From the NCBI GenBank assembly GCA_032622095.1, contig CP136063.1, positions 179,965,956-180,029,955 of the forward strand: DNA of 64,000 nt, read 5' to 3'. The notes below the pieces were generated by a model. It saw nothing but the letters and a program-made list of their open reading frames with translations. It did not search any database and was not told the DNA's origin. The position numbers were made by a program, and so were the translations under genes. Shown piece by piece: positions 1 through 11,227 of this stretch. Within the stretch, counting starts at the first letter, position 1; the number at the start of each line of letters is the position of its first letter. The stretch is from Siphonodentalium dalli (taxonomy: Eukaryota > Mollusca > Scaphopoda > Gadilida > Siphonodentaliidae).

Positions 1-92
1 TATTGGAAGCCATAGCATTTTGAGACGTAGTTTACGGAATGTAAACAGACGACGCACCGGAAGTCAAAGGTGATCTGGCACTAGTTCATGTT

Positions 93-126
93 ATGCAACG
101 AACGTTGCTATGCAACGAACGTTGCA
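93..126. repeat. Two tandem 17-bp units, each a small hairpin
   Basis: Two consecutive copies of a 17-base unit containing GCAACGAACGTTGC. Each unit can fold on itself (GCAACG against CGTTGC). No gene is seen in the first 430 bases apart from this. Confidence 0.6.
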
Positions 127-439
127 TATCACAAATTATAGATTGAGTTTATTGAATGGAATAAGGTTAGGATCATGTAATAAATAGCATTACGGTTTGG
201 TGGTAATTATTTTTTTAATTCTGCCATGTGAATGGTCATAAAAGTGTAAGAAATTTGGATGCGCAACATTTATTTGTAATGTTTACATTTATGCTCTTCG
301 TTGTAAATATGGAGGAATCAAGATATAGATATGAAATTTCTATGATAACCGATGTGACAACGATAACGACCAGAATAAGCGTTTGCTTTAAAAATAGTCA
401 TTATTTTGTCATTTTATGCAGATTAGTTCCATACATCAC

Positions 440-1190
440 CTTCTCGGGAGAAGTCTATTTCTTGCTATTTCATGACTATAAAGCAAAATAATCAATAAAA
501 CCCCAAGATGATTTTTTGTCATGTAGGTCCTGGACTTCTTTCTTCCCTTCCTAGCCTTTACATCTTACCCCCACCCAAACCCTGACTCAAATAACTTTTT
601 CACGGAAGAAGTTAATTTCTCGCTGTTTCATGACTATATAAAGCAAAATAAGCAATAAAACCATGATTTTTCTCAAGTAGGCGCTGGTTAGGGGGGGGGG
701 CTATATCCTGGTCTGGACATCTTCGTTTCATGACTATATAAAGCAAAATAAGCGATAAAACCATAAGACACTTTTTTTGTCATGTAGGTGCTGGGTTTTG
801 GGTAGCTATCCAGACCTGGACATTTGAAAAAATGAAATTAAATAAAAACAAATTTAAATCTCAAAAGTCATTTTCTCGCCATTTCAGGATCAAATAATCA
901 ATCGTGTGATTAAAAAATTTTGTCGCTTGGAAAAAAATATATTTTAATTAAAAAAAAAGGGAATTATAAAAAAAAAAAAATTCTGGCCATTTCAGGATCA
1001 AACTATGAAAAGTGGGGGGGGGGGGATTTGTCACTTGAAAATAATTTTTTTTTAAATAAAAACAAAGTTAAATATCAAACAATTTTTTGGCCAAACGTTA
1101 TCAAATGAGTGAAATTATTTTTAGTCATATATGGGGGGAGATATCCTGGGTGGGGGGTGAAGATATCCTGGGGGAGATGACGTGTTACAT
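440..1190 (+). repeat. Degenerate tandem array
   Basis: A block reading roughly TTTCATGACTATATAAAGC, then AAAATAAGCAATAAAACC, then a CATGTAGGTGCTGG-like segment recurs near 466, 627 and 726. Two related units with CCATTTCAGGATCAAA follow near 871 and 979. Long A, T and G runs separate the units. Short open frames here carry no protein-like signal. Probably a decayed minisatellite or the inside of an old transposon. Confidence 0.6.
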
Positions 1191-1492
1191 CGGGTACCTC
1201 ATCTAGTAATTCATTATTCATTGGTGGTTAAAGTTTAGATAATAAGTTCAGGTCATTTGTTGAACATATTATCTGAACATTTCATTGGGAACTACTGAAC
1301 GATGGAAGGGTTAAATTATGTTTTTTGTTGAAAAATATTGAATGTCATTTTGTTGTTGGTGATGACAAATAGTTAAACTTCTATCGGGTAAGTCCCTAGA
1401 TATTATCCAAAAGTTTATATATATACGTCAATTATTAGTTGAATCAAGAAAATATCAGTTTTCATTCGGCATGTTTTAGTTTAACCCCTGTC

Positions 1493-1672
1493 ATGAAATA
1501 GATTTTTTTCTGGAGAACGAACACATAAAAAAGTAAGTTACCCCCTGACATAAATCACTTTGATAAATTTCATAACAATTAGATTATTACCATGGGAGAT
1601 AGAGTGATTTCTGTCTGGGGATAACTTACTATTTTGTGTGTTCATTCTCCAGAAAAAAAATATATATCTGAA
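1493..1672. repeat. Imperfect palindrome (MITE-like) with a partial duplicate downstream
   Basis: The left arm (TTTCTGGAGAACGAACACA, then AAGTAAGTTACCCCCTGACA) is matched in reverse complement by the right arm ending CATTCTCCAGAAA. The central stretch at 1566-1600 (TTTCATAACAATTAGATTA) reappears at 1774-1807. No coding potential is seen. Confidence 0.55.
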
Positions 1673-2828
1673 AAAAGCAAACTTTCAAGTAAGTGGCGCT
1701 CAGTAATGTGTTAATTTCGTGAGTAGAAACTCTCCGGTCATGCTCCATTCGCCTTGTGTCCCATCTTTGATACATTTCATAACAATTAGATTAGTACTAT
1801 GTGAGATACAAAGATGTGACATGTAGCAAATGTAGCATGACCTTAGAGATTCTTGAAATATTAAATAGCCAGTAGCATTGTGCTGCCTTCTATAACACAA
1901 TCAGACTCTTGTTTAGGTAAAATTTAGTAGGTCTTTATGTAAGCATGATGTTTACGCGATAGTGATCGTATATTTGAACCAAAATGTATGCGTTTTAATA
2001 TTTTTCTGTTTACGGTGTTTGGAACAAATATGAATATTTTCGACAACTAAGCCCCCTCGTCCCTTTAATATAATTAATATAACATATCCCTCTTCCAATA
2101 ATCTCCAAATTGCATATCTAATTTCAATCCTAGTTACACGTCACACCGCCCCTCATCATTTGCTAATTGTACACCCTTTTTTTGCTGCTGCTGCAACTGC
2201 TCAATTTCTTTAAAAATTATTGAAAAAATGGCCCTCCCGCCCGCCGACATTTACCTCTGATTTTTTTTTTATCATCGGTCCGCACCAAAATTGAGCACAC
2301 GTCCCTATATAATATACCTATTTAAACCGAGTATACACGGTGGTGTAATATATCAACCGTTAATTTAACAGTTTAGGTGGCATATTTCCACGTATACGTT
2401 ATCACGACAAATCCCTGCTGATCTGTTATTAATGAACCAAACAATTAACATGTCAACACACTCTGGCCCGCCAATACTACAGTGTATAAACGTAACGGGA
2501 CAAATGTGCACATTATATTGGCAGCTAACGAGAACATGCATCACCAGCAATCTGCTCACCCCTTTCAGCCGATACGATAGAAACTAAACGATTTGTTACT
2601 TCTAATTACCCGTACTTAATTAAACTATATACTTGCGTGTTAATAAAGTACGACCCCATTACCACTAAAGGTGAAACATGGGATTTAGAACATTAATATT
2701 CACTCTTACATAGTTCCACATTCAAGGTTCGTCTTGTGTAATCGTATGTCAGTTGTAACGTTGTGAAACTGCAACCGAACTGAATTATTCTATGCTAAAT
2801 AGTTCATGGCTGACCTGATGCATGCATC
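1673..2828. other. No gene recognised
   Basis: AT-rich sequence. Besides the 1774-1815 duplicate mentioned above, nothing definable was found; the open frames are short and look random. Confidence 0.5.
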
Positions 2829-2831
2829 TTA

Positions 2832-3467
2832 GTTTTCTTGTACACATTGGCGCGGCGAATCTACGCGCGGCAACATTTTTAATGAGCGGCGCGATTATTT
2901 TCAATGGAATCGTGAGCCATTTTGCAGAGCGATCGTGCGACGAATCACTCTCAGATCAAAGCATTCCACACATATGCATCGGGTGTTGTAGTATACTACC
3001 TTAAATTTAAGGGAAATCCCCAAAAATATCTCAAGTCTTTGATGTGGGCTGATTGGCTTCCGCACACTGTATTATTTCTTTATATCATCTTCGATGAAGA
3101 AAAGTATCCGTGCGAACTGTTCCCTTGACGTTCTAAAGTATTGTATAAATTTGTCCTCATCTGAATAGAGTTCACGGTATAAATGATTAAATACACCATG
3201 TAAATATCTCTTCTTATTAATTGGGTGTACCGAAAACCTTCTATTTCTCTTTTTTCGTGGTCGATACAAATATGCCAGCGCTATTATAACAAGTATGTCA
3301 TCAGGCACTGCCTCCATTCTAGAAATTATGTTATGAAACACAATACTTCGGGCGTTTATAATTATTCTGCTGCTGCCATGTGAAAGCGACACACTCTCGC
3401 GGCGATGACAAAACGTTTATTCGCTATATAACCGCGTCGGCCGCGCCACGCCCATGTGTAAGCGGCT
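2832..3467 (-). mobile_element. PIF/Harbinger transposon, internally deleted
   Basis: The left end near 2846-2878 (ACACATTGGCGCGGCGA) and the right end near 3428-3462 read on the minus strand (ACACATGGGCGTGGCGCGG) form imperfect terminal inverted repeats. The trinucleotide TTA flanks both sides (2829-2831 and 3468-3470), the usual PIF/Harbinger target-site duplication. Inside lies the N-terminal part of a Harbinger transposase on the minus strand. At about 636 bp, against several kb for an autonomous element, this is a deletion derivative. A fragment of another repeat family begins just beyond the right end. The ends were chosen from TIR and TSD and could be off by a few bases. Confidence 0.65.
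3072..3317 (-). pseudogene. Harbinger (HARBI1-like) transposase, N-terminal fragment
   Basis: An open frame that reads on the minus strand from the Met codon at 3317 (MEAVPDDIL) to a stop at 3072. The diagnostic stretch is RRFSVHPINKKR, then a region with FNHLYREL and FIQYFRTSREQF. This matches the conserved start of PIF/Harbinger transposases, which typically have WVHPL/I..R, F..L..EL and F..Y.RMS..F. HARBI1-type proteins are about 350 residues; here the DDE catalytic domain is absent, so no transposase activity is expected. The frame is open further upstream without ATG; the Met at 3317 was preferred because the homology starts close after it. The breakdown after FFIEDDIKK coincides with the internal deletion of the element. 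Confidence 0.75.
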
Positions 3468-3479
3468 TTAGATGTTTGA

Positions 3480-3668
3480 TATTTGACAATCCGGACAAAA
3501 TGTTGACAAATAACACGTTTTGGGCAATTTTATGTTGACTGTGTTTAGCATTATTTTTGAGCAATTAATCGATTCTGATAACTGAAGCGGCTTTTAAAAA
3601 AATGTTGTTGTTGTTGTTGGAATCTGATGATATGGATACCATCGAATCGGATTGAGTACCTTTAATAA
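3480..3668 (-). repeat. Fragment of the AATCCGA-ended MITE family
   Basis: Similar to 15000-15195 (GACAAAATGTTGA, GATTCTGATAACTGAAGCG, a TGTTGTTGTTGGAATCTGAT run and CCATCGAATCGGATT). It ends in the family terminus AATCCGATT...AAAGGTACTCAATCCGA read on the minus strand. Only this half is present; the Harbinger element abuts it. Confidence 0.7.
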
Positions 3669-5149
3669 TTGATCGACGAAATTCTATAACTTTCTCCTGA
3701 GTGGCCTTGACCTCAATTAATGGGCTATTAATGGGCATTTCATATATACACAAATGTCTCATTACTGAAGAAAATATGTGTAATGGAGCATATATATATG
3801 TAGAGTGACTTCATCAATAATTGATTGAAGGTTTATTCCCATGTTAATGCCATGGGTCTTTCTCCTACACTGATAATCTGTCATATTGCTCATCTCTGCT
3901 CATTTGCCATTTATCGACCGATAAAGAGAAATATGGCGGAATTAGTTCCTCCCTGAGCCAAACGGCATTATTAGGAATCGATTTCCCGCGACCGATTTCA
4001 AAGCAAGGTTGACTAATAGCGCTACGTGATTACTCTATGTGCAGATATATACAAGATACAAGAAGTCGGATCGTTTGAGTGGAATACATGACATGTACAC
4101 AGACAATCAGTGAGAGAAGTGAAGAGGCCTTGTAACTTTGATCGGAAAGGTTGTGGTCTATCTATGATATGTGTGTCATATGTACCACAACACCAATAGG
4201 ACAGCATGCAGCGTGCGAGACACATGCTAATACAAGAAAACCATAGTCTGAAATTGTACGCGCTCAAGATCATATATTATGTATACCCATGATCGTAATT
4301 ATAGAATCTGTTTCATTTCTGTTATGCATAGCTTATCACAACCAAAAATCAATATTATTGACATAATGTAAATGCCAATAAACGAAATTGAAATTCTCAA
4401 CTACACCTTTTACCGGGCTCAGATTCGTGGTCGCACTACAGCTCGGCCTCGGGTAGCACTACAACTTTTAATGTGTCCCAATAATTAACATTCTATAAAT
4501 AGAACCCCCAGCGCTATGGCAGCGCCCAGATGAAACAAGAATTTGTACATTAGTATACACGCGGCGCGCGTAATGACACATGTCCCCATTTAAAATCAGG
4601 GACGGCAATGTACGTCATAATTGTCTCCAAATTGGTGGCAAGATGTCTCACTGTGTGTGTTCGTCGTTTTCTCCACCCTTAAAGACCAACTCCATTGTTC
4701 TACCTCGACCTTCTATTTCTCCGAATGGGCATTTTATACAATGCTTCATACCACAAGTCGACACTCGTAATCTAGAATGGTCAAGTCTCACACAACATGC
4801 ACAACGAACGCCCACGGGGACCTCAATTCGATTAATAGTTCGCTTCTAACACCCGCACACAATAACAAAAATATGCATATATAGTGCCTATAAACCCCCC
4901 GTAATTCAATTCATTGTCAGAAAAGGCAGCATGTTAATTTGCATACCAGTTGTATCTAACACATTCAACCATACCACGTCATCATAATAGAGTTATTATT
5001 ACTTTGACAATTCGCGAGTCAAAACTGTCCTAAAATTCATTCGTGCCCATCATGCAAAATACAGATAATTGCGTGGACAGTATATATTACGCATATATAA
5101 TTATACTACGTTATATTTACAGCGAAAACAAATATTCCATTTTTGTTTG
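3669..5149. other. No gene recognised
   Basis: No protein-like frame, RNA gene or clear repeat was identified. The frame at 4580-4849 has no recognisable motif and looks like chance. Confidence 0.5.
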
Positions 5150-5790
5150 TGTATAGTTTACAAAGCTGTACTGTACAGCTGTATAATGCATATACCATTG
5201 TTAATATCATGGCAATTAGTCCACGTGCAACTACCATATGCACTCAAACGATTCGTGTCAATGGGCGTGGTTTCGTTCTCAGCCGAGGACTATTTTGTAT
5301 ACATAAAACGTTCTTATATGTCTCATTTATCGAGATTTATTAACATAATTATTCCATCGATATATATTTCAAACCTGTGTTTAAGTCAGTTAATGGACGA
5401 GCGACTGGACATTCGGAAAATAAATGGTCTCGTCCTTCGGAGTCGATCATCTAGTTTCCGGATGCCCAGTCGCTCGGCCATTAACCCTGACATGGTAGCC
5501 CGGATTCAGATATTTTTCGAATTAAGCCACCTCAGAAAATTCGGTGCAACTGTTTGTTTTTTATTCATATATTTATATTCTATTTATTTGAAATTGAAAT
5601 GTTCACGGTTATGACAACAATCTAACCCTTTCTTTATTAAATACTCATGTTCAAATATAGTTCCTTTGTGCAAATTTACAGATGGATATGAATCCTTCTG
5701 CACTTGTATTATCTTTTCATCTTTTTTGTCACTAGCTAATATTTCCCGAACACCCCTCCCGACGAATAATGGACCATTGCAATATACACT
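5150..5790 (+). repeat. Interspersed repeat, relative of 31310-31750, with a hairpin insertion
   Basis: The blocks CGTGGTTTCGTTCTCA, GTCTCATTTATCGAGATTTAT and GAATCCTTCTGCACTTGT recur in the same order near 31470-31680, with substitutions. Between AGTCAGTTAATGG and the GAATCC block, this copy has about 280 extra bases. These start with an imperfect hairpin at 5391-5485 (arms GACGAGCGACTGGACATTCG and its complement GGATGCCCAGTCGCTCGG). The 181-codon open frame covering the region is probably accidental. Confidence 0.55.
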
Positions 5791-6117
5791 TTTGTAACAA
5801 ATGGGAGAATACATTTGCAAAGAAAGGGTTTAAAATGTATTATAGAGCTGTTGAGATTCAGGGTATAGACTAATGCTCGTTTCGGAGAGCCATGGTATCC
5901 TGATGCTCAACAATAACAATTCAGCTCTACTGATTACAGGGACAGGGGGCAAGCGTGTAGATTTAGTCTATTCCGATGGTTTGATATTCCAACCAGTATT
6001 TAGCATGAAACTTTCCAACTTTCACACTGACTTTCGGCCAATGTTTTGATTGAATCAGTTGGAAACTTCCAACCCTTAGCGAGTACACGTTAGGTACGAA
6101 ATGTTCAACCCTATATT

Positions 6118-6355
6118 AAAGGGGTACTGTACACTAAATCTGGCCATTTATAATTTTATGGGACCATCTCCTTTTATACTCAACAGAATATATGCAACAA
6201 ATGAATGAATTTGAGCCATGGATTAGTGCAAAATACAAGCATCTGCTCTATGAACAATACAAACAACATGGTAATTATAATGAAAATGAGTTTGGGACTC
6301 GAGTCATTAAAAGTATAAAAGGAGATGGTTCCATAAATGGCCTGATTAAGTCCCC
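6118..6355. mobile_element. MITE, family member 1 (second copy at 43041-43322)
   Basis: Starts AAAGGGGTACTGTACACTAA and contains ACCATCTCCTTTTATACT, TGAATTTGAGCCATGGATTA and GAAAATGAGTTT in the same order as the copy at 43041. It closes with a degenerate inverted terminus (AAATGGCCTGATT...GTCCCC). No coding capacity. Confidence 0.75.
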
Positions 6356-7605
6356 ACTTAAGTGAGTGCAAATTGGAATTTCTCGAACTTGGAAATTTCT
6401 GGTTAAGTTGGAAATTCGAATTTAGGTGGACACGGAGATCCTCTAGCCACATCCCTGACTTCATGAATGTATCTATTTTACCTCCAAACATACACATGCT
6501 AATAATAGATTACAATAATAGATTATCATTATAGAACTCGTTAATCGTTAATAGTACATTCATAATGTAGCAACATTTTTGTTTTTAGACACAAATTTCC
6601 ACAACCTATACATCAACATCTGGAAGGCAATACAAATTATATATCTCAAATCTGATCACCATGTAAATACGTTTATATATATACCGTCATCTTGATTACA
6701 TGTGCATGTGCTAGTATATTGTATCGGGAAAGGGCCGGGCTTCATAAGTTGTAAAAACTTATGCTCCAATCCCTTTTATACATTATGCAAATAAAATATG
6801 GTCCAAGTCAAGTCAAGGCTGTATCTATTGCGCGGAAAATCTCATTCCTTCCACATATATAGTAAATCCCCCGCAGCCCCATATACATAGGTGCGCCTCC
6901 GTTAATTGATTGCAGTAGAGCCTAACAAAGCTATCGACAAAATTATGTTGACAACATATATTTGCGAGCCACAGTTTATATCAATAACCTGTATTTATTA
7001 CTTCCAGCTATCAACTTATTGGAATACAGAGCTTCCTGTGATCGGTGGTACAAAAATAGCTTCCTGTCTGTCAGACACGGCTCGCTCAATTAAACCACGG
7101 GAATTACAGTACCCACACGGTTCTTGTGTGACGTCCGAATGCGGCAAAAAGCGGAAAAAATACCGACGCATATTCCGGAACAAAGTGGGATGTTTTAGAA
7201 ATGTGCTTCCTTAATTCGTTGACATTTAGTTGCTTAAAATTCCAACATTGAATCACGACAAGCCGACACTCAAAACTGTGTATCATTCGTACATATGAAT
7301 CTATAGTTTATGTGGACGTTTACTAAATTGTGACCTACCATCCTATATGTCACTGGTTTTCGCCATAAGTTTTAAGAAACACGAGCTGTTCTATGCGAGT
7401 GATTCGCCATAAACATGTGATCTGCGTGCCATAAACATTATGCTATATGCACCCTAACATGTGACATATACGTGCTACAAACTTCTGATCTACGGTTGAG
7501 ATTTGTACATTTCTCCACAAAGCTCAAATTCCACTTCGATTTGGCTCAACAATATAATTCATTCCCCCCCCCCCTCATAATTGTTGCCTTGTGTGTTTCC
7601 TTTGA
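6356..7605. other. No gene recognised; upstream region of the KCNE-like gene
   Basis: Contains a small inverted pair near 6735-6765 (CATAAGTTGT / AAACTTATG) and a C-run at about 7564-7574. No convincing TATA box or splice-acceptor arrangement could be fixed upstream of the gene. Confidence 0.45.
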
Positions 7606-8004
7606 ATGGTGAACTCAACCATGTTGACGTCACTGAATGGAACAGTCATGGACGGAGTGCGGGGTGAGTCATATATCCTGCTCAACGGTTCAAAATACGA
7701 ACTGGTGCTGACGAAAGAGTATAGAGACAGTGAACTCAATGAGCTGTTATATGTTGTCATAGTGATAATGTTCTACGCGACTGCCTTGATGGTGTTGATT
7801 GGAACCCAGGTAAAGAAGCAACGGCGAGAAGGACCGGAAGTGGAATATTATGACGAGTATTTTCAGAGGAACAAAGTCGTTGCCAAGCAGCAAATGATAA
7901 ACAAAATGGAGCAAAAACTGAAAGAGTCTAGTAGACTAGCATCCGAGAAACTTGTGAAACTGAATGAGGAACACGAGGTTGAGACGAATCAAATTTCAGA
8001 GTAG
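7606..8004 (+). CDS. KCNE-like (MinK/MiRP-type) potassium-channel beta subunit
   Basis: A 132-residue single-pass membrane protein from one uninterrupted exon. The ATG at 7606 is the first after an in-frame TGA at 7603, so the start is well defined. The N-terminal half (residues 1-46) is extracellular-like, with three N-glycosylation sequons (N3-S-T, N11-G-T, N27-G-S). A hydrophobic segment follows at about 48-66 (LLYVVIVIMFYATALMVLIG). A basic stop (KKQRRE, 70-75) then leads into EYYDEYF, and a charged, helix-forming tail ends at residue 132. Vertebrate KCNE proteins have this layout: 100-170 residues, sequons near the N-terminus, one TM, a juxtamembrane K/R cluster followed by an acidic Tyr-containing segment, and a single coding exon. 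KCNE subunits modulate gating of Kv channels in the plasma membrane. The function is inferred from architecture and short motifs; another small type I membrane protein remains possible. Nothing nearby suggests partner genes. Confidence 0.6.
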   Translation: MVNSTMLTSLNGTVMDGVRGESYILLNGSKYELVLTKEYRDSELNELLYVVIVIMFYATALMVLIGTQVKKQRREGPEVEYYDEYFQRNKVVAKQQMINKMEQKLKESSRLASEKLVKLNEEHEVETNQISE

Positions 8005-8954
8005 ACTTCCATGTCATTATCACGCATACCGTCAGCTTGCCCGATGTATTCGCAAATTAACAGTGTTGGTTTGGTTTAAATCACATACATGTGCACGATG
8101 ATATGTGAATCGTGTAGCCAACTCGACCCACTTATTGATATGCTTCAAACGTATAGATATATTATGCTAACAAGCAGTCTTGTATAAATATCAAAGGCAT
8201 CCGCTGTATGTCCGCGCAGGCAGATTATATACGGCTAATAGCGCCAATAATAACGCTAAAATGAAGTTTTTCATAAAGGTTTATTTTAAACAGTGATCCA
8301 GAAATTTGTGTTGTACATCTATAGACATCCATGTACGTTATTCCGTAAAAGTGACTTTTAACGAAATAGCGAGCGGACACAGAACGATAGAGTTATTGTC
8401 CTTTTTTGTTAACGTTAGCGCTATTAGTTGTATATAGTTTATATTGTATATATACGGGCATATACCCGATTCCCTTGTTATCGACACAAGGCTGTTTGTT
8501 AGCCTAATAGATGTACACTTGAAGCTATAACAGACGAGAGAATCATGTGTGCGGCCAATATAAAAAAATAAAAGAGCAAATAGACAAATCCCGTCCTGTT
8601 TACCCGTAAATTGAGCAACAATAATTGGCACGGGGCTATAATAATCTAACGTTTACCCGGAGGAAATACCAGTGAGGCCCGTATGTATATTTATTGCTCC
8701 GTTTTGTTTTGTTTTCTTCAAATCCGAAGGTCTATTCTAAAATGTTGTAATTGTTTACTAAGAATGGGCCGATTAAAGGCCTGATAATTTGACTGCATTT
8801 AAAAATATACTTTTAGTTTTCATTTCAGTTTACTTCATTATTCCTTGTTTCATGTCGGTGCCATAATTTTATTCAATTCTTAAATCGGGATTGCGCGTGA
8901 GTGTTGATATAGCAGACTATAGCATATGTGATGGTTGTGTATTCTTTTTAAATC
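8005..8954. other. 3' flank of the KCNE-like gene; no other gene
   Basis: The first plausible polyadenylation signal on the plus strand is AATAAA within the A-rich stretch at about 8565-8572. It would give a 3' UTR of about 560 bases. Otherwise AT-rich with no recognisable element. Confidence 0.4.
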
Positions 8955-9458
8955 ATATATCTGTGGCCAATTGGTCAAAAATACGTCAAACGGTATACAA
9001 TGCATGGGTGTCAAATAACAAATAATATGTCAATTACCAAATTAATATCGTTTCAAAATCACTGCATATGTTTTTCGATTTTATAAGGAACGCAAAAATA
9101 TGTATAACGTTTGTTTTCAAATAAGTCGAATAAAATCATAATAATAATATATATGTCAATTCCAAATTAATAGTCCTATATATTTAATATCAAATTTAAT
9201 TTTCAATAGTAATCCATCCAAACTTATAGTTTAGATTTTCGAAATCAAAACAATACAAAATACCCGTTCTCTTCGAGAGTAGGGGTATATAATAACAATA
9301 CAGTAATGATAAACGAATTCAGATGCAATATGCATTGACTGTGTTCTAATATAGAGGTCTATTCCAATTTAATAAACCTTGTTTTAAGACAAACATCAGC
9401 GATGTCCAATGTTATAACCATTTTTGTTGGTTTTAAAATTAATATTTCCCACGTAAAC

Positions 9459-9960
9459 ATGCCGGTGACGGCCGGTACCGGCCGCATTTTGGTCCATACC
9501 GGCAATGCTGGCATACCGGCATGCCAAAAGTTTGTCAGTACCGGCCGGTACATGAAACCCAGTACAACATGGTGGCAAAATCGTTCGTGCAGCAGTCGAT
9601 ATACCGGTCATATTATATGCTAGAAGCCGACACAAAATCAACCTCGTGTTATGTCCATGTATATCACCACAATACAACGTTATATAACATATTATGCCTG
9701 TGCCGGCAGGTGCCATACCGATATAGGCATGCCGTGAAGTTTACCAGCAGTCAGTCGGTACCGGCCGATACAGGCAACCCAATGACAACATGATGGCAAA
9801 TATTTCGTGCAGGCAGTCGGTACCGGCCATATGTATGCCTACATTTCAAGTGTATGCTAGTCAGTCGGTAGTGGCCGGTACAGGCAGCCCAGTGCCGACA
9901 TGGTTGAAAATCGTCAATGCAGTAGTCGGTACCGGCCATATCTAGGCAAGACACTGGCAA
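9459..9960 (+). repeat. CCGG-rich satellite, left block
   Basis: Contains several units built round TCGGTACCGGCC and GGCCGGTAC, with repeated sub-blocks GGCAGCCCAGTGCCGACATG, AATGCAGTAGTCGG and CCATATCTAGGCAAG. A perfect 14-base palindrome GGCCGGTACCGGCC lies near 9470. The GC-rich units contrast with the AT-rich surroundings. Short open frames on both strands are by-products of the repeat. Confidence 0.75.
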
Positions 9961-10000
9961 GAAACCGGCAAGCCGACACAAAATCAACCTCGTGTTATTT

Positions 10001-10117
10001 AAGAAATAAATACACGGTGTAGAGGTGTGTATGGTCAAGTTTACGCGTCGTCCTACCTTCAGTTTTTTTGTGGTACAACTTGACCATACACACCGATACA
10101 CCGTGTATTTATTTCTT
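10001..10117. repeat. Long hairpin
   Basis: Arms AAGAAATAAATACACGGTGT / ACACCGTGTATTTATTTCTT, extended by GTGTGTATGGTCAAGTT / AACTTGACCATACACAC, with about 40 bases of loop. It is nearly perfect, so it is probably a young MITE or foldback insertion in the satellite. Confidence 0.75.
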
Positions 10118-10139
10118 TTGTAGTACGACTGAAAGTTTC

Positions 10140-10980
10140 TGGTCATAATTCGACTGAATAGTCAACGAAATACTGCGCTTTTTCGGTCTCAGGTGAGAAA
10201 ACATTTCGTGGTGTAATTCTTATTGGGCGTACTCTTTGCACGGAGTACTCTGGTAATTTGTTTGCGTAAATAATCGTTGTGATTGGCTAAAAAGGATGTG
10301 TTTTCAGCGGCACCCGTGCCTTTCATTTAAATTGTACAGGAAACACGATTGCGGTCATTTCAGAACACACTGAAACGTACTAAATGGATACATAATTTTA
10401 ACAAAATAAAGAAATTACCAAAAATATAAAACCATAAAAATCTATTGAATGTAATCATATATATCTCTGTACAAAACCATTCACATATATCGTCAACAAT
10501 TAAAGTCTATCTTGTACATAATCTTCAGATTTACTTCACTTATCGGAACCCAAATAACTCTGCACATAAAATTGTCAGAGTCTCCACGTACGCCCGTGCT
10601 ATGAGATGTAGGGCGGTCCATACAGAAACAACGAAATAAACAAAACATACTGTCTCTGCGCATTTGGCTATAGCAGAATAGCGGTATGATGGCGCATTGA
10701 ATCACATTGAATCACACGCTCTGCCTTGCGGTTGTTTTTTAAACAACTAACAAACTAACACTATTTTAAAATTATAACACGGGGCCCCGCTCCTATTTTC
10801 AGCGCACCAGATGACACGCTCAGCTCAACCATATATTAAAGGGATCCACCGGGACACCCCTCACACCCCATATTAAAGCTCGTGGGCTCTTCCCCAAATA
10901 ATCCATCCAATCAATTCAACCAAAGAAATAACATTAATTCAATTATGTCCGCTTTTGCCGTGTCCAGACATGACTATTTT
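10140..10980. other. Unassigned insert between satellite blocks
   Basis: No protein-like frame. It holds a GCGGTCATTTC motif near 10352 that recurs at 11090, 11170 and 11786. A related motif pair with ACTCC and GCACGGAG or GCGCGGAG occurs near 10230-10250 and 12205-12230. Confidence 0.4.
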
Positions 10981-11013
10981 CTGTGTGCTATATCTCCAAC
11001 AACAACAAACCGT

Positions 11014-11180
11014 GGGGTGAAGGAGAAGATCACTCGATCTTTTCGACCATCCCGGGCGCTTCGCGCCCATCTACTCACTCACATTGCGGTCATTTCTGGG
11101 GTGAAGGAGAAGATCACTCGATCTTTTCGACCATCCCGGGCGCTTCGCGCCCATCTACTCTCTTGCGTTGCGGTCATTTC
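11014..11180 (+). repeat. Two tandem 84-bp units
   Basis: The unit starts GGGGTGAAGGAGAAGATCAC, contains the hairpin GGGCGCTTCGCGCCC and ends GCGGTCATTTC. Copies are at 11014-11097 and 11098-11180 and are almost identical, so the duplication is recent. Position and composition would suit a promoter-type repeat of the unit that follows. Confidence 0.85.
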
Positions 11181-11227
11181 ATAACTCGACAGCCATTATC
11201 TGATCCCGCTTCGATCTCAGATTTTGA

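Noticed and set aside
5069-5614. 181-codon plus-strand frame
   Set aside because: It spans an interspersed repeat and an inserted hairpin; composition is AT-driven and there is no family motif.
7575-7760. Minus-strand frame opposite the KCNE-like gene
   Set aside because: Shadow of the plus-strand gene, Ser/Tyr-rich and without motifs.
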